DNA of 64,000 nt from assembly GCA_963720705.1 (NCBI GenBank), contig CAVRGJ010000003.1, positions 124,001 through 188,000 of the forward strand, given 5' to 3'. The position numbers and the translations under genes are program-made. Shown piece after piece: positions 8,556 to 17,737 of the stretch. Position 1 is the stretch's first letter; every line of letters starts with the position of its first letter. This stretch comes from DASWJZ01 sp963720705 (lineage in GTDB: Bacteria; Pseudomonadota; Alphaproteobacteria; Rhizobiales; Afifellaceae). The notes under the pieces were generated by a model. The model searched no databases and had not been told where the DNA came from. It saw nothing but the letters and a program-made list of their open reading frames with translations.

Positions 8556-9446
8556 TTAGTCGGCCTCGCCGTCCTTCTGGATGCCTTCGCCGAGCCGGAA
8601 GGCGACGAAATCCGTCACAGTGACCGGCCCTCCGATGTCCTTCGCGGCGTCTTTCAGCACCGTCTCAACGGTGCGCTCGGAATCCATAACGAAAACCTGC
8701 TTGAGGAGGGTCGATTCCTCATAGAACTTGCGCAGACGTCCTTCGACCATCTTCTCGATGATCGCCTCCGGCTTGCCGGATTCGCGGGCCTGCTCGGCAA
8801 AGATCCGGCGCTCGTAGGCGATGGTCTCCGGGTCGAGGCGATCCGCGTCGACGGCGAGCGGGTTCGCTGCGGCAACGTGCATGGCCACCTGCCGACCGAG
8901 CGTCGTGAGCTTCTCCGCATCCCCGTCGGATCTCATGCCGACCAGGACGCCGATCTTGCCGAGGCCCGGCGCGATCGCCGCGTGCACGTAGCTCGCAACC
9001 ACGCCCTTGTCGACGGCAACGACCGCGGCGCGGCGGAGCGTCATGTTCTCGCCGATCGTGGCGACCGCCTCGGTGATAGCGCCTTCGACGGTTGCTCCGC
9101 CCGCGAGCTTGGCCTTCAGCACTGATTCCAGCTTGCCGTCGGTGGCGAGCGCCGCGCCGGCGACAGCCTTCGCGAGCGCCTGGAACTGGTCGTTCCGCGA
9201 TACGAAGTCGGTCTCCGAGTTGAGCTCGATGATCGCCGCGCGCTTTCCCGAGCCGGCGACGCCGATCAGGCCCTCCGCCGCGACGCGGCCGGCCTTCTTC
9301 GCGGCTTTGGCGAGACCCTTCGTCCGCAGCCAGTCGACCGCGGCTTCCATGTCGCCTTTCGTCTCGTTCAGCGCCGCTTTGCAATCCATCATGCCGACGC
9401 CGGTTTTCTCACGCAGGTCTTTCACCATCTGCGCTGTGATGGCCAT
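8556..9446 (-). CDS. tsf: Translation elongation factor Ts
   Basis: EF-Ts exchanges GDP for GTP on EF-Tu. The 296-residue protein has the N-terminal UBA-like domain with the signature LREKTGVGMMDCKAAL, then the core with INELNSETDFVSRN-type sequence (here IIELNSETDFVSRND, which inserts into EF-Tu), and a dimerisation region. Length is normal. It lies 42 bases after rpsB on the same strand, forming the universal rpsB-tsf pair. Confidence 0.97.
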   Translation of the reverse strand: MAITAQMVKDLREKTGVGMMDCKAALNETKGDMEAAVDWLRTKGLAKAAKKAGRVAAEGLIGVAGSGKRAAIIELNSETDFVSRNDQFQALAKAVAGAALATDGKLESVLKAKLAGGATVEGAITEAVATIGENMTLRRAAVVAVDKGVVASYVHAAIAPGLGKIGVLVGMRSDGDAEKLTTLGRQVAMHVAAANPLAVDADRLDPETIAYERRIFAEQARESGKPEAIIEKMVEGRLRKFYEESTLLKQVFVMDSERTVETVLKDAAKDIGGPVTVTDFVAFRLGEGIQKDGEAD

Positions 9447-9488
9447 CAGGCTGTCCTTTCGATCGAATTGAAGTTCCGGAGCGCGCCG

Positions 9489-10313
9489 TCAGGTGGCGGC
9501 GGCAAGCTCCGAATCGGATGTGCCGGCGGCTGAGGCATCGCCTTCTCCCGCAAACGCCCCGCCCTCGAGCACCGGTTCCGGCAGCCCCTCCTCGGCGGCG
9601 CCGATGTCGACGCCCTTCTCGCCCTGCGCGCGCGAGATGCCGTCGATTGCGGCACGCGCGACGAGATCGCAGTAGAGAGCGACCGCGCGGCCCGCGTCAT
9701 CGTTGCCGGGAATGGGGAAGGTGATGCCGTCGGGATTGCTGTTCGTATCGACCACCGCGGCGATCGGAATGTTGAGCCGCCGCGCCTCGGCGATAGCGAT
9801 CGCTTCCTTGTTGGTGTCGATGACGAAGAGAAGGTCAGGCACGCCGCCCATGTCCTTGATGCCGCCGAGCGCGCGCACGAGCTTGTCGCGCTCGCGCGTC
9901 AGCGAGAGCCGCTCTTTCTTGGTCAGGCCCTGCGCACCCTCGTCGAGCATCAGGTCGAGACTGCGGAGCCGCTCGATCGATTTCGAGATCGTCTTCCAGT
10001 TGGTGAGGGTGCCGCCGAGCCAGCGCGAGTTCACATAGTATTGCGCCGAGCGCCGTGCCGCATCCGCGACGGCCTCCGACGCCTGCCGCTTGGTCCCGAC
10101 GAAGAGGATGCGGCCGCCCTTGGCGACCGCCTCGCTCACCTGCTGCAGCGCGCGATAGAGCAGCGGCACGGTCTGCGCGAGGTCGATGATGTGGATGTTG
10201 TTGCGGGCGCCGTAGATGTAGGGGCCCATTTTCGGGTTCCAGCGGTGTGTCTGGTGACCGAAATGCACGCCAGCCTCAAGCAGCTGGCGCATCGAAAAAT
10301 CGGGTAGCGCCAT
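9489..10313 (-). CDS. rpsB: 30S ribosomal protein S2
   Basis: Structural protein of the small ribosomal subunit. The start is ATG at 10311-10313 (MALPDFSMRQLLEAG), with GGAGA 5 bases upstream; the reading frame stays open further upstream but without homology to S2. The 274 residues include the signatures GVHFGHQTHRWNPKM and PIAAVVDTNSNPDGI. The last 45 or so residues form an acidic, low-complexity tail rich in Gly, Ala and Glu, longer than in E. coli S2 (241 residues); such tails are seen in alphaproteobacteria. First gene of the minus-strand translation and envelope cluster. Confidence 0.97.
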   Translation of the reverse strand: MALPDFSMRQLLEAGVHFGHQTHRWNPKMGPYIYGARNNIHIIDLAQTVPLLYRALQQVSEAVAKGGRILFVGTKRQASEAVADAARRSAQYYVNSRWLGGTLTNWKTISKSIERLRSLDLMLDEGAQGLTKKERLSLTRERDKLVRALGGIKDMGGVPDLLFVIDTNKEAIAIAEARRLNIPIAAVVDTNSNPDGITFPIPGNDDAGRAVALYCDLVARAAIDGISRAQGEKGVDIGAAEEGLPEPVLEGGAFAGEGDASAAGTSDSELAAAT

Positions 10314-10418
10314 AGAATTCTCCGGTTTTTTCCGCCGCGGGCGAATGGCAACGGCCAAAAGACAGATGCCACCGGAAAGCCGGATTAGAGCTTCATGCCC
10401 GCGTGTGAGATGGCGCGG

Positions 10419-10447
10419 GATATAGGGGAGAGGCGGCGCCTTTGCAA
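10419..10447 (-). promoter_or_regulatory. Sigma-70 promoter for rpsB
   Basis: On the minus strand, TTGCAA (10442-10447) and TATATC (10419-10424) are separated by exactly 17 bases, close to the housekeeping consensus. Transcription would start near 10412, leaving a leader of about 100 bases before the rpsB ATG. Such a leader could carry S2 autoregulation, but I recognise no known motif in it. Confidence 0.65.
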
Positions 10448-10519
10448 CCGCGAACGCGTTCCGAAGATCCACCCGCCCTGGCGGAAATCCCCGGCCCTGC
10501 GCCCGTTTCGTTCGAGCGG

Positions 10520-11122
10520 ATGCGACAGGCACGCGCGTTTGCGGCTTCCGCCCTTGTGCACGCAGTTCTTCTCCTGGCACTGATTTACGCTCTTCCCCGC
10601 CCGCTTTCCGTCGCCTCTTCCCCGGATGAGGGCCTATCGGTCGAACTGCTGAGCGACGAAGAGATCGCCGCCCTCACGAAGTCCGAGGAGCCACCGGAGG
10701 CGCCGCTCCCAAGCCAAGCGCCGGCGATGATCCCGCCGGCGGAAGCGCCGCTCGTTCTTTTCCATGCCCGCACCCTTTTCTCCGACAAGGCGCTCAGCCG
10801 ATCCGCGCGTCAGAGCTTGGCCACGCTCGCGCTCGACGCCCGCTTCGAGCAGCTATGCGACGTGGAGGCCATGGAGCAGATCGCGCGCAGCGAGAAGGAA
10901 TTCCGGCCTGAGCGCGCCGTTGCCTACGCGACCGCAGACGCCAAGGTCGTCGGCAATCTCATGACCGCCGACGGGGCAGCGTTTCTCAGCAAAGGACACT
11001 GGTATCGTCTGTCGTTCCGTTGCGAGACGACACCGGACCGGCAGAAGGTGGTTTCTTTCGACTTTGCGACAGGCGGGCCGATCACCGAAGGCCGCGGGCT
11101 CGGCAACGCGGCATCGGACTGA
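10520..11122 (+). CDS. DUF930 domain protein
   Basis: A 200-residue protein of unknown function. Residues about 7-25 form one hydrophobic helix (AASALVHAVLLLALIYAL), suggesting an inner-membrane anchor of the kind seen in TonB-like proteins. A Pro/Glu-rich linker follows, and the C-terminal ~115 residues match the DUF930 pattern: LCDVEAMEQI, F/RPERAVAYA, ADAKVVGN, DGAAFLSKGHWYRLSFRCE and KVVSFDF. DUF930 proteins are common in Rhizobiales. I chose ATG at 10520 rather than the TTG at 10442, which lies on top of the divergent rpsB promoter. The ribosome-binding site is weak. The gene ends 17 bases from the convergent dctM. Confidence 0.8.
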   Translation: MRQARAFAASALVHAVLLLALIYALPRPLSVASSPDEGLSVELLSDEEIAALTKSEEPPEAPLPSQAPAMIPPAEAPLVLFHARTLFSDKALSRSARQSLATLALDARFEQLCDVEAMEQIARSEKEFRPERAVAYATADAKVVGNLMTADGAAFLSKGHWYRLSFRCETTPDRQKVVSFDFATGGPITEGRGLGNAASD

Positions 11123-11139
11123 ACTCCGGTCCGACCGCC

Positions 11140-12433
11140 TCAGTATTTCAGGCTCGGGACCCACATCGCGAAGAACGGGAAATAGGTCACGAGCATCAGG
11201 ACCACGAGCATCGCGAGCCAGAACGGCCACAAGTGCCGTGTCGCCTTCTCGATCGGTATCTTGCCGATGGCGCAACCGACGAAGAGCACCGTGCCGACCG
11301 GCGGCGTCACCAGTCCGATCGAAAGGTTGAGCATCATGATGATGCCGAAATGAACCGGATTTACGCCGATCGCAGTGACGACCGGCAGCATGATCGGCGT
11401 GCAGATCAGTAGCAGCGGTGCCATGTCCATGAACGTGCCGAGGATCAGAAGCAGCACGTTGATCATCGCCAGGACGATGTATCGGTTGTTCGAGATTTCG
11501 AGAAGCAGATGCGTCGCCTTCGCCGGTATCTGCATCAGCGTCATCATGTAACCGAAGCTGCCGGCGAACCCGATGACGATCATCACCATGGCGATGGTCT
11601 TGATCGCGCCGACGAGAACCCTCGGCAGGTCCCGCCACTTCAGATCGCGATAGATGAACATCGTGACGAAGAAGGCCCACACCGCCGCCACCGCAGCCAA
11701 TTCCGTCGGCGTGAAGACGCCGCCGAGGATGCCGCCGACGATGATGATCACCGTCGCGAGGCCGGCAAGCGCCTCCCAGGTGATGCGGAGCGCCTCGCGC
11801 AACGGCACGAAATCGGCCGCGCGCGTAACCGCGCCGCACCGCGATGATGTAAGACAGCGTCATCAGCGACAAGCCGACCATGATGCCGGGGATAACGCCG
11901 GCCATGAAGAGCTGCGCCACCGACACGGCGCCACCGGCGGCGTAGGAATAGATGATGGCGTTGTGGCTCGGCGGAATGACGATGCCCTGGGTCGCGCCGG
12001 TGATCGTGAGGTTGACGGCGAAATGGTCGTCGTAGCCCTGCTTCTTCATCATCGGGATCATGATCGAACCGATCGAAGACGTGTCGGCGACGGCCGAGCC
12101 CGACACGCCGCCGAAGAACATCGACGCGAGCACGTTGACCATGGCGAGACCGCCGCGCATGAAGCCGACGAAGACGTTGGCGAAGGCGACGAGGCGCCGC
12201 GCCATTCCCCCCTCGGCCATCAATGCACCGGCGAGCACGAAGAAGGGAATCGCAAGAAGCGCGAAATCGTCGACGCTGTCGGAGACTTTGAGGAGCACCG
12301 CAGCGAGCGGCAGATGCGCGTAGAGCGCGCCGACCAGGGCGGCAACGCCGAGCGCGAAGGCGACCGGCATGCCGAAAATCAGCAGCAGGAAGAAGCTGCC
12401 GAGAAGAACGACCGGCCCGAACGCCCCTCCCAT
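11140..12433 (-). CDS. dctM: TRAP transporter large permease DctM (frameshifted)
   Basis: This is the 12-helix channel subunit of a TRAP uptake system, driven by an ion gradient. The N-terminal half (12433 to about 11826) encodes the typical start, helices and the GGVSGSAVADTSSIGSIMIP signature. The C-terminal half (about 11817 to 11140) encodes NVLLLILGTFMDMAPLLLI and SIGLVTPPVGTVLF. The two are in different frames, joined at a GCGCGCG run near 11817-11826. Removing one base, or adding two, restores one protein of about 430 residues, the normal length. The residues on each side are conserved in pattern up to the break, which suggests a recent mutation or a sequencing error. It is the last gene of dctPQM. 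Confidence 0.85.
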
Positions 12434-12446
12434 GGCTCACCGCCCC

Positions 12447-12995
12447 CTAATAGCCGAGCTTGCGCGCTTCTTCTTCGGCGTGCGCCAGCGCCAGCCGCAC
12501 CTCCTCCTCTTCTTCCGCAGCCATGACGTTCGGATAGAACACGGACTCGATGATGAAGAGGAGCAGGATGAAGCCGCCACCCGGAATCGCCGAATAGACC
12601 GCACCGACGCGGATGTAGTTGAACTCCGGATAAGCCTGGAACCACGTCGTCTGCACGAGATCGGCGCCGTAGTACATCATGGCGACCGCGATCGTCGCCA
12701 TCAGCAAGGTGACCAGCGCCGCGGGGATCCGTTGGAGCCGCGCCGGCAGCAGACCCGTGAAGAATTGGATCTTAAGATGCGACTTTGCCCGGTAGCACGC
12801 CGCGGCGCCGTAAAGGGTGAGCTGCACCGAGAAGAAGATCGACGCCGGCTCGGCAAACGCTGCGCCCATGTAGAAGACGTAGCGCATGATCACGCCGACG
12901 AAGATCAGGATGGTCATGCTGACCATCGATACGATCGCGATGACCATGCAGAGGACGTAGAGCACGTCCATGATGCGAACGTAGGTCGGTCGCAT
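12447..12995 (-). CDS. dctQ: TRAP transporter small permease DctQ
   Basis: This four-helix membrane protein pairs with DctM in TRAP uptake. The 182 residues have hydrophobic segments at about 10-35, 48-68, 90-110 and 130-152, and the DctQ-type stretch FFSVQLTLYGAAACYRAKSHLKIQFF between helices 2 and 3. The C-terminus is a charged tail starting with five Glu residues. It lies 13 bases upstream of dctM on the same strand and downstream of the binding protein gene, so the three form one operon. Confidence 0.9.
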   Translation of the reverse strand: MRPTYVRIMDVLYVLCMVIAIVSMVSMTILIFVGVIMRYVFYMGAAFAEPASIFFSVQLTLYGAAACYRAKSHLKIQFFTGLLPARLQRIPAALVTLLMATIAVAMMYYGADLVQTTWFQAYPEFNYIRVGAVYSAIPGGGFILLLFIIESVFYPNVMAAEEEEEVRLALAHAEEEARKLGY

Positions 12996-13102
12996 GTTGC
13001 AGCCCCCCGGAAGCGATGCGGGCGCGGCGACGGCGTCGCCCGGATGCCGGCCTAAGCCGGAACCCGGGCGAAAACGGTCGCGCCCGCCAAAAAGCGCCCG
13101 CC

Positions 13103-14086
13103 TTATTGGACGGCGTTGATTGCCTTCAGCAGGTCCGCGTATTTGGCGCCGTATTTGTCGCGTACCGCTTGGGTCGCTTCAATGAACGGCGTCTTGTCGA
13201 CGTTCGCTTCGATGTGCACGCCGGCGGCCTGCAGATCATCGAGCGCCTTCTTCTCCTTCGCCGCCCACAGCTCGCGCTCCTTGAGCACGCACAGTGCCGA
13301 GGCCTTGCGGATCAGCTGCTGGTCGGTCGCGTCGAGTGTGTCCCAAACCTTCTTCGAGAAGACGAAGATCTCAGGCACCATCAGATGCTCGTCCAAAGTG
13401 TAGTAGCCGGCGACCTCGTAGTGCTTGCCCTCGTCGTAGGACGGCGGGTTGTTCTCCGCACCGTCGACCACGCCGGTCTGCAGCGAAGTGTAGAGCTCGT
13501 TGTAGGCGATCTGCACGCCGTTGCCGCCCATGGCGTTGACCATGTCGACGAACATCGGGTTCTGCATGACGCGGATCTTCATGCCGGCAAGGTCGGACGG
13601 CTTCTCGATCTGCTTGCCCTTGACGTAGAACGAGCGAGAGCCGGCATCCATATAGCCGAGGCCGACAAGCCCGGCGGGCTCAAGCTTGTTCAGAAGCCCG
13701 GTGCCGATCTCTCCGTCGACGACGATGTGCTGCTGGTCGAGGTTGCGGAAGACGTAAGGCAGGTTGAAGACGTTGAAGTCATCGACGATCGGGCCGACGA
13801 CGCCAACCGACACGCGCGTCATTTCGAGCGCGCCGAGCTGAACTTGCTCAAGCGCTTCCTTTTCGCCGCCGAGCTGCATGTTCGGGAAGAGGTTCACCGT
13901 GATGCGGCCGTCGGTCCATTTCGACAGCAGGTCGCCCATATAGGCGATGGCGTCCGTCGTCGGATAACCCTCGCCGTGGACGTCGCTGGTTTTGATCTCA
14001 AGGCTCAGCGCCGGAGCCGTCCACGTGAATGCGGCAAAGGCGACGGCGCCAACGGATGACGCAATACGGAATGCGATTGGTTTCAC
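13103..14086 (-). CDS. dctP: TRAP transporter solute-binding protein DctP
   Basis: This is the periplasmic binding protein of the TRAP system. I place the start at GTG 14084-14086 because GGAGGAAA lies four bases upstream; a TTG at 14140 would include that site inside the gene. The 327-residue product has a signal peptide ending near TAPALS. The motif MKIRVMQNP (with the Arg that usually salt-bridges a carboxylate ligand) and the TGVVDGAENNPPSY segment are typical of the DctP family. A carboxylate substrate is therefore likely, but the exact ligand cannot be told from sequence. About 107 bases separate it from dctQ. Confidence 0.9.
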   Translation of the reverse strand: MKPIAFRIASSVGAVAFAAFTWTAPALSLEIKTSDVHGEGYPTTDAIAYMGDLLSKWTDGRITVNLFPNMQLGGEKEALEQVQLGALEMTRVSVGVVGPIVDDFNVFNLPYVFRNLDQQHIVVDGEIGTGLLNKLEPAGLVGLGYMDAGSRSFYVKGKQIEKPSDLAGMKIRVMQNPMFVDMVNAMGGNGVQIAYNELYTSLQTGVVDGAENNPPSYDEGKHYEVAGYYTLDEHLMVPEIFVFSKKVWDTLDATDQQLIRKASALCVLKERELWAAKEKKALDDLQAAGVHIEANVDKTPFIEATQAVRDKYGAKYADLLKAINAVQ

Positions 14087-14188
14087 TGCGTTTCCTCCCA
14101 TTGTTTTTTCGCCGGCCGGGCTGGTTCCCGACGCTCGCAATATGTCACCCTACGATTTTTGCCGGCCGAGAACAGCCGTTTTTCTGGC

Positions 14189-17100
14189 CTATCGCATCTC
14201 GACGTGAACGACGCCGGGCACGGCCTTGATCGCTCCTGCGACCTGCGGGGTGACGCGATAGTGGCCAGGGAGCTTCAATTCGACTTCGCGCCCCTCAAGC
14301 ATGACGACGACAGAGACCGTCCCCTCGCCCTCTGAAAGGCGATTCGCCAGGCGCTCGACCGGCTCCGGTGCGTCGAGGAACACGCAGATCGCCTGTGCCT
14401 TCTTCGCCGCCAGCGCCTCGAGCGGCTCGAGGTTCTGGATGCGTGCGCGAATTTCCTCCGTCTCCGGGTCATATTCGCCGCCGACCTGCACGAAGAGCGA
14501 GTGGCCGGGCTCGAGCAGCTCGCGCCACTCGGCGAGCCGCTCCTGATAGACGGTCGCCTCGAACTGCGCGGTCGGGTCGGAGAGCATCACGATCCCGATC
14601 CGGCCGCCGGTTCGCGTCCGCCGCTCCTGGCGACTGACGACCGTCGCCGCGATCTTGGCGGTGAACTGTCGGGTAGCGCGCAGCCGATCTTCGAAGGCTT
14701 TCCAAGTCAACCCGCCGCGTGCTTCCGCAAGCGCCGCGTAGTCGTCGATCGGATGCGCGCTGAGATATGTCCCAACCGCCGCGAACTCGCGCTGCAGACG
14801 CTCCGAAGGCGTCCACGGCTCGGCGGCGACGAAGAAGAGCCGCGTCGGCTCGCCGGAGCCGCCGAAGAGGTCGGAGATGCCGCTTTCGGCGCGCTCGGTC
14901 CGTTCCTGTGCGGCGGCAAGCACGCGGCCGACGTTCTCGAACACCGTCGCGCGGTCGGGATCGAGGCTGTCGAAGGCGCCTGCTTGCGCCAGGCATTCGA
15001 GCGCCTTCCTGTTGAGTATCTGCGGATCGATCCGCGACGCGAAGTCGGCGAGGTCGGCGAACGGCCGGTCGCCACGCACTTTCACCAGATGCTCGACGGC
15101 ATGCGTTCCGACGCCCTTCAGCGCCGCAAGCGCATAGACGATTTTGCCTTGCGCCACTTCGAAACTGACGTTGGAGCGGTTCACGTCGGGCGACACCACT
15201 TCGATCCCGAGCCGCCGCGCCTCCAGGCGGAATTCGTTCAGCTTGTCGGTGTTGTTCATGTCGAGCGTCATCGACGCCGCCAGGAACTCGACCGGATAAT
15301 TGGCCTTCAGATACGCCGTCTCGTAGGCGATCAGGCCGTAGGCGGCAGCGTGCGATTTGTTGAAGCCGTAGCTCGCGAACTTCGCCACAAGATCGAAAAT
15401 CATGACGGCATCGGCATAGGCAACGCCGCGCTCGACCGCGCCGGTGACGAAGCGCTCGCGCTGCGCGTCCATCTCGGCCTTGATCTTCTTGCCCATCGCG
15501 CGGCGCAAGAGATCGGCGTCCCCGAGCGTATAGCCGGAGAGCGCCTGCGCGATCTGCATCACCTGCTCCTGGTAGATGATGACGCCGTAGGTCTCCTTCA
15601 GGATCGGCTCGAGCAGCGGGTGAAGATAGTCGACGTGCTCCTCACCGTGCTTGCGGCGGTTGTAGAGCGGGATGTTGTCCATCGGACCCGGACGATAAAG
15701 GGCGACGAGCGCGATCAGGTCCTCCAGCCGGTCGGCCTTCATGCCGACCAGCGCGCGGCGCATCCCCTGCCCTTCCACCTGGAACACGCCCACGGTCTCG
15801 CCGCGCGCCAACATGGCGAAGGCGGCGGGGTCATCGAGCGGGATCGAAGCGAAGTCGATCGTGACGCCGCGCCGGCGGATGAGTTCGACCGCGCGCTCAA
15901 GCACGGTCAGTGTCTTCAGCCCGAGGAAGTCGAATTTGACGAGCCCCGCCTGCTCGACCCACTTCATGTTGAACTGGGTGACGGGGAGCGCCGAGCGTGG
16001 ATCGCGGTAGAGCGGTACGAGGTCTTGCAGCGGCCGGTCGCCGATCACGATACCAGCCGCGTGTGTCGAGGCATGGCGGTAGAGCCCTTCGAGCTTCATG
16101 GCGATGGTGAGAAGGCGCTCGACGACCGGTTCCTGCTTCTTCGCCTCCTCGAAACGCGGCTCGCCGGCAATCGCCTTTTCGAGCGTCACCGGGTTGGTCG
16201 GGTCGGCCGGCACCAGCTTGCACAGTCGGTCGACCTGCCCGTAGGGCATCTCAAGCACGCGCCCGACGTCGCGAAGTGCTGCGCGCGCCTGCAGCGTTCC
16301 GAAGGTGATGATCTGTGCGACGCGGTCGGCGCCATATCGCTCGGCAACGTAGGCGATCACTTCGTCGCGGCGCTCCTGGCAGAAGTCGATGTCGAAGTCC
16401 GGCATCGAGACCCGGTCGGGGTTCAGGAAGCGCTCGAAGAGCAACCCGAAGCGCAGCGGATCGAGGTCGGTGATGGTGAGCGACCAAGCGACGACCGAGC
16501 CGGCACCGGAGCCGCGCCCCGGCCCGACCGGGATGCCGCGTGCCTTCGCCCATTTGATGAAGTCGGCGACGATCAGGAAGTAGCCCGGATACTTCATCGC
16601 CGCGATGACGCCGAGCTCAAACTCCAGCCGCGCGCGATAGTCCTCTTCCTCGAAGCCCTCGGCCGTCCCGAGCGCCGCGAGACGCCGCGCAAGCCCCTCC
16701 TCCGCCTGCCGGCGAAGCTCAGCCGCCTCCTCCCGCTCGGCGGTCTCCGCATCGGCGGCAGTGGCGGCGAAGCGCGGCAGGATCGGCTGCACGACGTGCG
16801 GACGCGTGTGGCAGCGCCGCGCGATCTCCACCGTGTTCTCGATCGCCTCAGGCACGTCGCTGAAGCGCGCGATCATCTCCGCGCGGCTGGCGAAATGATG
16901 TTCGGGCGTGAGGCGCCGGCGGTCGTCGCTCGAAATGAGCCGCCCTTCGGCGATCGCAAGAAGCGCGTCGTGCGCCTCGTAGTCCTCCGCGTGCGGGAAG
17001 AACGGCTCGTTCGTCGCGACGAGCGGCAGATCGAGCTTGTAGGCGAGATCGACGACGGCCGATTCCGCCTGGCGCTCCACGTCGAGGCCGTGGCGCTCCA

Positions 17101-17644
17101 GTGCCACATAGAGGCGGTCGCCGAAGATGCGCTTTAGAACCTCAAGCCTTGTCTCGGCGAGCGCTGCTTCGCCCTCCGCAATGATCGGATAGAGCGGCCC
17201 GTCGTGGCCGCCTGTCATCGCGATCATACCGACGGAAACGGCGGCGAGGACGTCGAGCGGGATCGGTTCCGCCCGCCCCGCCTCGCCGAGATAATATCCG
17301 GTCACGAGCCGGATCAGCGCGCGATAGCCCTCGTCGGTCGCGGCAAGCAGGAAAAGCGGCGCGACGTGGCGCGACTTCCGGTGCGGCCCGGGCCGGCGCG
17401 CTTCAAGATCGGCCTCCGGCTCGAAACGGACCGGCAGCTTGCAGCCGATGATCGGCTGGATGCCCTTCTCCGCCGCCTTCTCGGAGAATTCGAGCGCGCC
17501 AAAGAGGTTCGCCGTGTCGGTGACGCCGACCGCCGGCATCCCGTCTTCCGCCGCGAGCTTCACCAACGTTGAAAGCGGCAGCGCGCCTTCCAGCAGCGAA
17601 TAGGCCGAGTGGCAGTTCAGATGGATGAAGCGCGGAGAATCCAA
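14189..17644 (-). CDS. dnaE: DNA polymerase III subunit alpha
   Basis: This is the replicative polymerase catalytic subunit. The 1151-residue protein has an N-terminal PHP domain (about 1-280, starting HLNCHSAYSLLEG), the C-family polymerase core with GPGRGSGAGSVVAWSL and the catalytic aspartates in MPDFDIDFCQERRDEV (about residue 415), the thumb and fingers with YQEQVMQIAQALSGYTLGDADLLRRAMGKK, a helix-hairpin-helix region (about 830-880) and a C-terminal OB-fold (about 970-1060). It has the length and order of DnaE1, not DnaE2/ImuC. It follows lolD and the SDR gene on the same strand. A large open frame on the other strand is only its shadow. Confidence 0.97.
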   Translation of the reverse strand: MDSPRFIHLNCHSAYSLLEGALPLSTLVKLAAEDGMPAVGVTDTANLFGALEFSEKAAEKGIQPIIGCKLPVRFEPEADLEARRPGPHRKSRHVAPLFLLAATDEGYRALIRLVTGYYLGEAGRAEPIPLDVLAAVSVGMIAMTGGHDGPLYPIIAEGEAALAETRLEVLKRIFGDRLYVALERHGLDVERQAESAVVDLAYKLDLPLVATNEPFFPHAEDYEAHDALLAIAEGRLISSDDRRRLTPEHHFASRAEMIARFSDVPEAIENTVEIARRCHTRPHVVQPILPRFAATAADAETAEREEAAELRRQAEEGLARRLAALGTAEGFEEEDYRARLEFELGVIAAMKYPGYFLIVADFIKWAKARGIPVGPGRGSGAGSVVAWSLTITDLDPLRFGLLFERFLNPDRVSMPDFDIDFCQERRDEVIAYVAERYGADRVAQIITFGTLQARAALRDVGRVLEMPYGQVDRLCKLVPADPTNPVTLEKAIAGEPRFEEAKKQEPVVERLLTIAMKLEGLYRHASTHAAGIVIGDRPLQDLVPLYRDPRSALPVTQFNMKWVEQAGLVKFDFLGLKTLTVLERAVELIRRRGVTIDFASIPLDDPAAFAMLARGETVGVFQVEGQGMRRALVGMKADRLEDLIALVALYRPGPMDNIPLYNRRKHGEEHVDYLHPLLEPILKETYGVIIYQEQVMQIAQALSGYTLGDADLLRRAMGKKIKAEMDAQRERFVTGAVERGVAYADAVMIFDLVAKFASYGFNKSHAAAYGLIAYETAYLKANYPVEFLAASMTLDMNNTDKLNEFRLEARRLGIEVVSPDVNRSNVSFEVAQGKIVYALAALKGVGTHAVEHLVKVRGDRPFADLADFASRIDPQILNRKALECLAQAGAFDSLDPDRATVFENVGRVLAAAQERTERAESGISDLFGGSGEPTRLFFVAAEPWTPSERLQREFAAVGTYLSAHPIDDYAALAEARGGLTWKAFEDRLRATRQFTAKIAATVVSRQERRTRTGGRIGIVMLSDPTAQFEATVYQERLAEWRELLEPGHSLFVQVGGEYDPETEEIRARIQNLEPLEALAAKKAQAICVFLDAPEPVERLANRLSEGEGTVSVVVMLEGREVELKLPGHYRVTPQVAGAIKAVPGVVHVEMR

Positions 17645-17737
17645 GGTGTGTTCCTCTCAGGTCGGATTAGCCCCTAAGAGCCGCCGCGCCCAGGGGCGAG
17701 ACGACGCTATCCCCTGAGATGCAGTGTGCGCGGGCGC

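Noticed and set aside
10442..10519. Upstream TTG start for the DUF930 gene
   Set aside because: It coincides with the -35 element of the divergent rpsB promoter and adds unconserved residues before the membrane helix.
14501..17137. 878-codon open frame on the plus strand opposite dnaE
   Set aside because: It lies wholly inside dnaE on the other strand, has Arg/His/Asp-rich composition with no family motifs, and is expected in high-GC DNA. The same applies to long frames opposite nuoM (26746-28380), rnj (23227-24900) and rseP (3586-4923).
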